Below, piece by piece: positions 58,405-64,000 of a stretch of 64,000 nt of DNA (within the stretch, counting starts at the first letter, position 1; each line of letters opens with the position of its first letter). Made by a program: the position numbers and the translations under genes. The notes below the pieces were generated by a model that worked only from the letters and a program-made list of their open reading frames with translations, had not been told where the DNA came from and searched no databases. Source of the stretch: Catenulispora sp. GP43 (GTDB lineage: Bacteria; Actinomycetota; Actinomycetes; Streptomycetales; Catenulisporaceae); assembly GCF_041260665.1 (NCBI RefSeq), contig NZ_JBGCCT010000004.1, positions 1 to 64,000 of the forward strand, read 5' to 3'.

Positions 58405-61323
58405 TCGCAGGGCTTTCACCGCCGAGTGCACCGCTGTCGGACTCAGTCTTGGATCGATGCGGCGATCGCCTCCGCCGGGGTCCGATGCCATCGCGGCATA
58501 GAGTTCGCGCACCATCCTGACCGCGATCAGGTCGTTCACCGGCCACCAGGATCCGACGACGTTGCGGAATCCGGCGACGTGCATGGCGGTGGCCAGGGTG
58601 AGTCCCTCGTCGAGCGTCTGCAGGGCCGAGGTCAGGCTCAATGCCGTGTTGCACGCGGACAGGTAGGCGAGTTCGGCGTGCGGGAGGTCGAGGCGCGCGA
58701 GTTCGCGCACGGTCAGGGTCTGTGACGGCCCGAGCCGGAAGCCGGAGCCGTGGGGATCCGTACGGTCCCACTCGCCGTGACAGGCGAGGTGCGCCACCCG
58801 GCATCGGGCAAGGCGCTCGACCACATGTTGCGAGGGCAGGTCCGCCTCGGTCAGCACGACGCCTCGGCTGCCTTGGGGCACGTAGTCTTCCAGGATCGCG
58901 CGCTCTCGTGGCAGTCCGGGCAGGGAGGGGTCGTCCGGTGCGATGACGACGACGTCCGGATCCTGTCCGGCGTCCTCGGCTGCGTCCTCGACGGGTCGGC
59001 GGCCCCGGTTGACCAAGCCGCGCAGCGTCGCCGCGTAGGACGGGACGACCCGGTCCAGCACCGAGTCGGACCACCGTTCGGCCTCCGGATCCCACCGTCC
59101 TGCGGCGTGCAGTGGCAGCAGGGCGGTGAGCCCGCACGGGATCCACCACATCCGGGGCAGGGGTCCCCGCTCGTCCGGCGGCGAAGGGCCGTCGAAGCCG
59201 AGGGCGTCGAGCACGGGACGCGCCACGGTCTCCCAGATCCGGCCGAGAACATCGACGACGGCGGACTCTCCCTTGATACGAGGCTCACCGGGGTTCTCGC
59301 CGAGGGCTACGCCGAGCCCCTTGTACAAAGCGCTCGCGGCATCGACGACCCAGTCCCGGTCCATCTCCAGCGGAACGACGACCAGACGCTTTCGGTGCAC
59401 GGCGACGCAGTGGCCCCGGTGCTCACTCACGACGATGTAGGCCACCGTGCGGTCGCCGGCGTCCGCCAGGAGATCCTTGATCGACGGCAGCCGGTGGAAA
59501 TCCGGAATCAGCATACGGATGCGCGCGAGCGTCTCGCGCCAGACGGCGGGGTCCACCGCCGCGTCCCCGTCGCTCAGGCGCCGCTCGTAGATCTGCCAGA
59601 GCACGGGGTCGAGCGCGCGCAACGCGGCGTCGTCACCGGTCCCCAACGACTGCTCGGCGAGCACGCCGCGCGCCTGTTCGAGCAGCTCGACGGTCTTGCG
59701 CGCCCGCTCGGGCCCGGACGTCATCAGCGCGCAGTCGGCCGCCGCGTCGGGCAGGCCGAAGACCATGGCCATCACCTCGAGCCGGTCGCCTGGCCGCAGG
59801 CGGGGCACGGCGACCTCGGCCAGGAGCGCCACCGCCGCCTGAAAGCCTTCCAGCGCCCGGTCCCACTCCCCCAGCCTGGCCAGCGAACGCCCCCAGGCGT
59901 AGGCGGCCCTGAGGCGGTGCAGCAGCCTTCCGCGGAGGACCTCGGAGGCGGAGCGGTACGCGAGAGCGGCGTTCTCCAGATCCGACGCGTCGCCCACCGC
60001 CTCGTATCGCCGCAGGTATGCGTGGGCCAGATGGCCGAACTGGACGGCCGCATCAGGATCCTGCGGATCCATCGAGTCGCGGATCCGTTCGAAGAGGGTG
60101 ACCGCACGGTCCACGGCGACCCGGTCGCCGGTGACCTGGTGGATGGCGCTGAATGTCAGAGCCCTGTCGGAGGCGAGCCGGCGCCGGGAGACGAGGTCCC
60201 GGTCCACGGCGATCAGATCCCGGTAGATGCGCGCGCTGCGCACCAGCATGCGGGCGTCGTGGTCGGCCAGCCCCGCCTGGTAGAGCGACGACGCGTAGTT
60301 GTTGCGGATCGAGGCCTCACCCGGGACCCGGCTCGACGGCTGGTCCGCCGTCACGTTCTCGCGGCCGATGGCGAGTGCGTCGTCGAGATCGGCCCGGTCG
60401 TGGTTGCGGGCGTAGCGGGTGTTCAGCGCGGCCATGAGGCCGGAGCGGAACATGCGAACCTCGGCCTCCTCGCGCGAGGGCGAGGACACGGACGGATGCA
60501 GGCGCTCGAAGGATGCGATCGCCTCGCGGCGCCACATGATGGAATCGTCCAGGTCGGCGCTGTTGCCGACCCACTCGTAGCGCTCCGCCAGCATGACGCC
60601 GAGCTTGTGGAGGGCCAGCGGGTGCCGCCAGTCGTCGGCGGGGATCTCGGGGGCGACGCGTCGGCCGATCTCGATCGCGGCGTTGAGGTGGCGCTCGTCG
60701 CCGTCGCGCGAGCCCAGGCGGTGCCAGGCCCCGGCGAGGTCCAGCAGACGGAACGGCCGGAACGCCGAGTCGGCGGGTTCCAGACGGACGGCCGCGCGCG
60801 CGGCGGTGACCAGCAGGTGCAGATCCCGCAGGTCCCCGCCGACGGCGAAGCGCAGCGTCAGCGCCGATTGGAGCGCGCTGAGCAGGTCGCCCACCAGCGG
60901 ATCCTCGCGACGCAGCGACACCAGGGCGGACCGCACGGCGCCCACCATCGACTCGATGGTGGTCCGGGGATCCCCTTCCAGCAGGGGATGGCCGGTGATG
61001 TCGCGCACCGACCCCTCCGGCCCGAGGATCCCCTTGATGCTCACGCTGACGGCGGCCACCAGCTGACCCCGGCGCGGATGGGTCTCGGGCAGATAGCCGA
61101 TCAGCCTGCTGAGGAGGCACAGGAGCTCGGAGTATCCATTCCCGCCCGCGGCGACGCATTCCGGCATCGCCCGGCCGACGGCTGCCAGAGCACTGATGTG
61201 CTCGGCCTCGGACTCCGCGGCCGGCACCACACCGGTCGTGTCCTCGATGAGCGCCCCGAAGGTACTCCATGCCTGTTCAAGGAACTGTCCGGTTTGGCCG
61301 TCCGCAACCTCATCCACATCCAC
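58348..61323 (-). CDS. TPR-CHAT caspase-like protein of a CATRA system
   Basis: The protein is about 991 residues: a long helical TPR region (about 20-640) and a C-terminal CHAT peptidase domain (about 690-991) with the catalytic pair His849 (VAHLACHGEWD) and Cys891 (LAYLSACNTAL) and the usual end GFRNVVGSWWPVNDL. GTG 61323 is my best start, just where protein-like sequence begins; any longer frame would run antisense through the small gene at 61403. It is divergent from the CATRA small protein and membrane protein, the expected three-gene set. Activation is likely by partner dissociation followed by proteolysis of cell targets. Confidence 0.87.
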   Translation of the reverse strand: MDVDEVADGQTGQFLEQAWSTFGALIEDTTGVVPAAESEAEHISALAAVGRAMPECVAAGGNGYSELLCLLSRLIGYLPETHPRRGQLVAAVSVSIKGILGPEGSVRDITGHPLLEGDPRTTIESMVGAVRSALVSLRREDPLVGDLLSALQSALTLRFAVGGDLRDLHLLVTAARAAVRLEPADSAFRPFRLLDLAGAWHRLGSRDGDERHLNAAIEIGRRVAPEIPADDWRHPLALHKLGVMLAERYEWVGNSADLDDSIMWRREAIASFERLHPSVSSPSREEAEVRMFRSGLMAALNTRYARNHDRADLDDALAIGRENVTADQPSSRVPGEASIRNNYASSLYQAGLADHDARMLVRSARIYRDLIAVDRDLVSRRRLASDRALTFSAIHQVTGDRVAVDRAVTLFERIRDSMDPQDPDAAVQFGHLAHAYLRRYEAVGDASDLENAALAYRSASEVLRGRLLHRLRAAYAWGRSLARLGEWDRALEGFQAAVALLAEVAVPRLRPGDRLEVMAMVFGLPDAAADCALMTSGPERARKTVELLEQARGVLAEQSLGTGDDAALRALDPVLWQIYERRLSDGDAAVDPAVWRETLARIRMLIPDFHRLPSIKDLLADAGDRTVAYIVVSEHRGHCVAVHRKRLVVVPLEMDRDWVVDAASALYKGLGVALGENPGEPRIKGESAVVDVLGRIWETVARPVLDALGFDGPSPPDERGPLPRMWWIPCGLTALLPLHAAGRWDPEAERWSDSVLDRVVPSYAATLRGLVNRGRRPVEDAAEDAGQDPDVVVIAPDDPSLPGLPRERAILEDYVPQGSRGVVLTEADLPSQHVVERLARCRVAHLACHGEWDRTDPHGSGFRLGPSQTLTVRELARLDLPHAELAYLSACNTALSLTSALQTLDEGLTLATAMHVAGFRNVVGSWWPVNDLIAVRMVRELYAAMASDPGGGDRRIDPRLSPTAVHSAVKALRSRNPGRPSLWAAHIHVGG

Positions 61324-61402
61324 GGTCCGTTCCGTATGCGATACTTCCCGTGACCAAGCTAGCCCAGTCCGGCCGGCTGAAAGCGGATGATTGCAGAGTC
61401 CT

Positions 61403-61735
61403 ATGACAGAAGGCGTATTCCCGGCAGACTTGGCCGACGCGAACTTTCTGCTGGAGGTGTTGGCGGAGAGTCGGCTCGATGCCGCGGATTGGGAAGCTGT
61501 CGCCGAGCCGCTCGCCGAACTGCGGGCCGCGTGGCAGAACGAGGACGCCGACCGCTTCAGGACCGTGGTGGAGGAACTCTCGGTCTTCACGACGCAGCGC
61601 GCGGCCGTCAAGGTGACGCAGCCCGCTGATCCGCCGCCTCGGGAGATCCTCGAAGTCATCAACTCACTGGTCCGAACCATCTCGCCGCCAGCGCAGACCA
61701 AGCCCGGCCAGGCGAAGAATGCCGCCGGCCGCTGA
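61403..61735 (+). CDS. CATRA-associated small protein
   Basis: A 110-residue acidic helical protein (LADANFLLEVLAESRLDAADW, LRAAWQNEDADRFRTVVEEL) with a disordered Lys/Pro tail. It resembles the small protein that accompanies CATRA (caspase and TPR repeat associated) membrane proteins. ATG 61403 is chosen; a TTG at 61391 is in frame. It overlaps the membrane protein gene by 17 bases and is divergent from the TPR-CHAT gene across an 80-base gap that must hold both promoters. Confidence 0.75.
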   Translation: MTEGVFPADLADANFLLEVLAESRLDAADWEAVAEPLAELRAAWQNEDADRFRTVVEELSVFTTQRAAVKVTQPADPPPREILEVINSLVRTISPPAQTKPGQAKNAAGR

Positions 61736-63422
61736 GACCGCACGGAGCGCCGGCCTCCAAATCCACGCGTTCCTCCCGGCCGACTTCGTGCAGCGGGCTT
61801 CGTCGCCCGAACGTCGATACCTCGACCAGCTGTGGGAAGCCTGCGGCGCCCTCGGCCTGACGCGCGGGCTCGATGGCGGCTCCGCGCCGGACGACATCCC
61901 CGAAAGCCTGCCCGCTGCGGTCGACGGCTTTCGCCTGATGGCCGGGCGCGGCGCCGAAGGGCCCGACACCCTTCAAGCGTTCGTCTACCGCTTGCACGAC
62001 GTCGTCGGCTTCAGCCTGATGCTCTCGTACGTGGAGCCGGTGCCCTGGCGAGATCTCGACGAGCTCTGGTCCGCCAGCGCTCCCGTTCCCGGCGACGACG
62101 TTGATGTCTTGGGCTTCATACGGCTGTACCGCGCGGTGTCGACATCCACGGCGCGCCGCTCGCGGGGCAGACACAGGACGGAGGACGACCTCCGGCAAGC
62201 TTTCCCCGACGCCGGATCGAGCCGGCTGGTGTGGCGCGGACCGCAGACCCTGGCCGATGCCACCACGGCGCCGTCACCGGTCCTGGTGTGGGAGGCGGCT
62301 CCGGAGTCCGCGAGCCGGCTGGCGCCCGAGCGCAGTTTGGCGGTGGTGGCCGAACCATCCGCCGGCGTCCCCGATCCCGAGCCCGCCGTCGACGCGTGGA
62401 CCTGGAGCGCGACCGGCGCGCCGGAACTGGCTCCGTTGGGCCGTGCTCTGCTGCACGCCGCGAAGATCCGTTACGAGGCGCGCGTACTTCGCGCCGACGA
62501 TCGCTTTCGCGCCGACCGCGCGGAAGCAGAACAACACGTCGACTCGCTCGTACAGCTCATGGCCGCACCCGCGACAGATGTCAGCACCCTGCTCGCCGTC
62601 CAGCGGGAGCTGGGGGTGCTGGAGGCCGGGGCCACCGGGCTGATCACCGCGCGGACCCGGCTGCGGGCCATGCGGCGGGCCGTCACGATCGCCGACCAGA
62701 ACCTCGTCGACGCGCTCGGCGCGGACGACGGCGACGGCGGCGGTCGCGGCGGCGGTCACGGCGCGGTGCTCGGCCGGGACCGGGAGACCGCGCGGTGGGT
62801 GACGCGCCAGATCGACGCCGACGAGGATTACCTGGCGGCGACCAGTGAACGGGTCCGCGAGATCGCCGCGTCGGTCTCCTCCGCCGTCCGCGAACGCCAG
62901 GACCGGCGCCGGGAGCAGGTGACGGTGCTGCAGGGCTCGTTCCTGGGGGCCGTGATCATGGCGCTGACCGCGGTCCAGGCGCTGGGCTACCACGTCCCGG
63001 TCCGCGCGTCGGTCCAGCCGGCGCTCATCGCGTTCCTCGCCGCCACGGCCCTGGTGCTTCCGCCCGCGGTGCTGCGCTGGCCGCGCGGGCTCGGCGGTCC
63101 GGCGGTGTTCGCCTGGCCGGATCTGCTCGGCGTGGCGGTGTGGGCCGCGTCCGGTTCGTGGTTCGTGACCGCCGTGTGGGAACGGGGCCACGGGCATCGT
63201 CGTTCTTCTGTGCCGACTGTTCTGATCTGCGTCGGCACGGCAATCGCGGTGGTCGCGGTGGTGTCCGCGATCAGGGGATGGCGGCGGCGACGTGATCCAG
63301 GGTCGAGTTGGGTGATCGAGGCCGATCGTCCAGACGGAAAAGGCACGCGCTTTGCAAACGAACACCTGGTCAGTACCGGGGTAGACCAGAAGTATGAGGT
63401 TCTTGGACCGGATGCATCGTGA
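61719..63422 (+). CDS. CATRA conflict-system membrane protein
   Basis: The 567-residue protein has a soluble N-terminal alpha/beta domain (about 12-220, IHAFLPADFVQRASSPERRY, DVVGFSLMLSYVEP), a long helical stretch (about 240-400, coiled-coil-like) and four transmembrane helices (about 406-425, 432-452, 468-485, 497-517), then a short cytosolic tail. This matches the CATRA architecture, where the N-terminal domain is thought to sense and control a CHAT protease. It overlaps the small protein by 17 bases and the next gene by 29. Confidence 0.8.
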   Translation: MPPAAETARSAGLQIHAFLPADFVQRASSPERRYLDQLWEACGALGLTRGLDGGSAPDDIPESLPAAVDGFRLMAGRGAEGPDTLQAFVYRLHDVVGFSLMLSYVEPVPWRDLDELWSASAPVPGDDVDVLGFIRLYRAVSTSTARRSRGRHRTEDDLRQAFPDAGSSRLVWRGPQTLADATTAPSPVLVWEAAPESASRLAPERSLAVVAEPSAGVPDPEPAVDAWTWSATGAPELAPLGRALLHAAKIRYEARVLRADDRFRADRAEAEQHVDSLVQLMAAPATDVSTLLAVQRELGVLEAGATGLITARTRLRAMRRAVTIADQNLVDALGADDGDGGGRGGGHGAVLGRDRETARWVTRQIDADEDYLAATSERVREIAASVSSAVRERQDRRREQVTVLQGSFLGAVIMALTAVQALGYHVPVRASVQPALIAFLAATALVLPPAVLRWPRGLGGPAVFAWPDLLGVAVWAASGSWFVTAVWERGHGHRRSSVPTVLICVGTAIAVVAVVSAIRGWRRRRDPGSSWVIEADRPDGKGTRFANEHLVSTGVDQKYEVLGPDAS

Positions 63423-64000
63423 CCGGGTGGCCGTGGCGGCGGCGCTGCTGCTGCCGCTCGCGGTCGCGACGATCCTGCTCCCCTGGCGCGGCTCCATCGC
63501 GAACACCGATGTGGCGCTGCTTCTGGTCGTGGCCATCGTCGCGGTGGCCGCCGACGGCAATCGCACGGCCGGCATCCTGTCGGCGTTCTCGGCGGCGGCG
63601 TGGTTCGACTTCTTCTGGACCGTGCCGTACCAGCGGTTCACCATCACCCGGCACACCGACCTGGAGACCACGGTGCTCCTGGTGGTCGTCGGCGCGGCGG
63701 TGAGCGAGCTCGCCGTCCGGGGCCGCCGGGCCCGGCGGGTCGTCGTCCGCGACAGCTCCTATCTGGAAGCCCTGCGCACCACGTCCGCGCTGATCGCCGA
63801 CGGCCGCGACGAGCGCGAGATCATCGGCCACGTCCAGGCCCAGCTGGTGATGCTGCTCGGGCTGCGCGCGGCCCGCTTCGAGCAGGGCCGGCTCCTGGGC
63901 CACCCGCCGCGCCTGACCGACGACGCCACCCTGGCCTGGGGAAAGGTCCGCTGGGACATCGACCAGTACGGGTTCCCCGACGAGGACGTCGAACTGCTGG
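63394..64000 (+). CDS. DUF4118 (KdpD-like) membrane sensor protein, cut by the window end
   Basis: The first 202 codons are visible and the frame is still open at 64000. Four closely packed transmembrane helices (starting VAVAAALLLPLAVATILL and including VALLLVVAIVAVAA and AAWFDFFWTVPYQRF) are the DUF4118 domain found in KdpD and related histidine kinases; a cytosolic GAF-like part follows from about residue 125. ATG 63394 lies inside the CATRA gene; ATG 63412 is an alternative. A kinase domain may follow outside the window. Confidence 0.8.
   Translation, partial: MRFLDRMHRDRVAVAAALLLPLAVATILLPWRGSIANTDVALLLVVAIVAVAADGNRTAGILSAFSAAAWFDFFWTVPYQRFTITRHTDLETTVLLVVVGAAVSELAVRGRRARRVVVRDSSYLEALRTTSALIADGRDEREIIGHVQAQLVMLLGLRAARFEQGRLLGHPPRLTDDATLAWGKVRWDIDQYGFPDEDVELL

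Noticed and set aside
61324-61743. Extended N terminus of the TPR-CHAT protein up to 61743
   Set aside because: This part is Ser/Ala-rich and lies antisense to the small CATRA-associated gene, which has better codon use.

Overview
The window is very GC-rich DNA with third-position G/C codon bias, dense ATGA/GTGA start-stop overlaps, PknB-era actinobacterial families (SpoIIE-type phosphatase, LuxR regulator, class III lanthipeptide synthetase, CATRA and FtsH/MoxR/vWA conflict systems) and many secreted enzymes. This points to a filamentous actinomycete; the catenulipeptin-like lanthipeptide precursor makes a Catenulispora-type organism plausible, but that is an inference. No rRNA, tRNA, CRISPR array, phage or intact insertion sequence was recognised.

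Layout. 0.4-6 kb: secreted proteins (a small unknown, an M9 collagenase-like metallopeptidase, a GH27 alpha-galactosidase). 6-13 kb: a membrane/sulfite-oxidase-like molybdoenzyme pair on the minus strand, divergent from an overlapping operon of a fused GT-C/GT-2 glycosyltransferase, a DUF2064 transferase, a methyltransferase, a sugar epimerase and a purine nucleoside phosphorylase. 13.8-19.2 kb: a four-gene redox operon (DyP peroxidase, sorbitol-dehydrogenase-type small subunit, GMC oxidoreductase, VioB-type ferritin-like protein). 19.3-26.9 kb: SpoIIE phosphatase, membrane proteins, an LppX-like lipoprotein, a carboxymuconolactone decarboxylase-like protein and an M16 peptidase homologue that has lost its zinc motif.

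27.7-45.3 kb is the most striking part: one strand, almost without gaps, carrying EAD1-CHAT caspase, beta-propeller-vWA protein, radical SAM enzyme, a 73-residue protein, RING-like protein, E1, EAD1-E2 with an internal beta-grasp domain, JAB peptidase, a helical protein, FtsH-like AAA+, MoxR AAA+ and four accessory proteins. It combines a ubiquitin-like conjugation/removal set with an FtsH-MoxR-vWA ternary NTPase system and a caspase-like effector. The likely logic is sensing by propeller and EAD modules, NTP-dependent gating by the two AAA+ proteins, and output by proteolysis and/or protein tagging.

45.3-49.6 kb is a graveyard of broken genes (acyltransferase with an internal stop, 5'-truncated secreted-domain fragment, frameshifted serpin, hydrolase/TetR chimera) around one intact GNAT-type gene. 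49.6-52.6 kb is pntAB transhydrogenase with a short overlapping leader reading frame. 52.9-58.4 kb is a compact class III lanthipeptide cluster (precursor, LanKC, LanD decarboxylase, MFS exporter, LuxR regulator) that predicts a C-terminal avionin-type ring. 58.3-63.4 kb is a second, unrelated CHAT system of CATRA type, with a divergent TPR-CHAT caspase facing a small protein and a membrane protein. The window ends inside a DUF4118 membrane protein.
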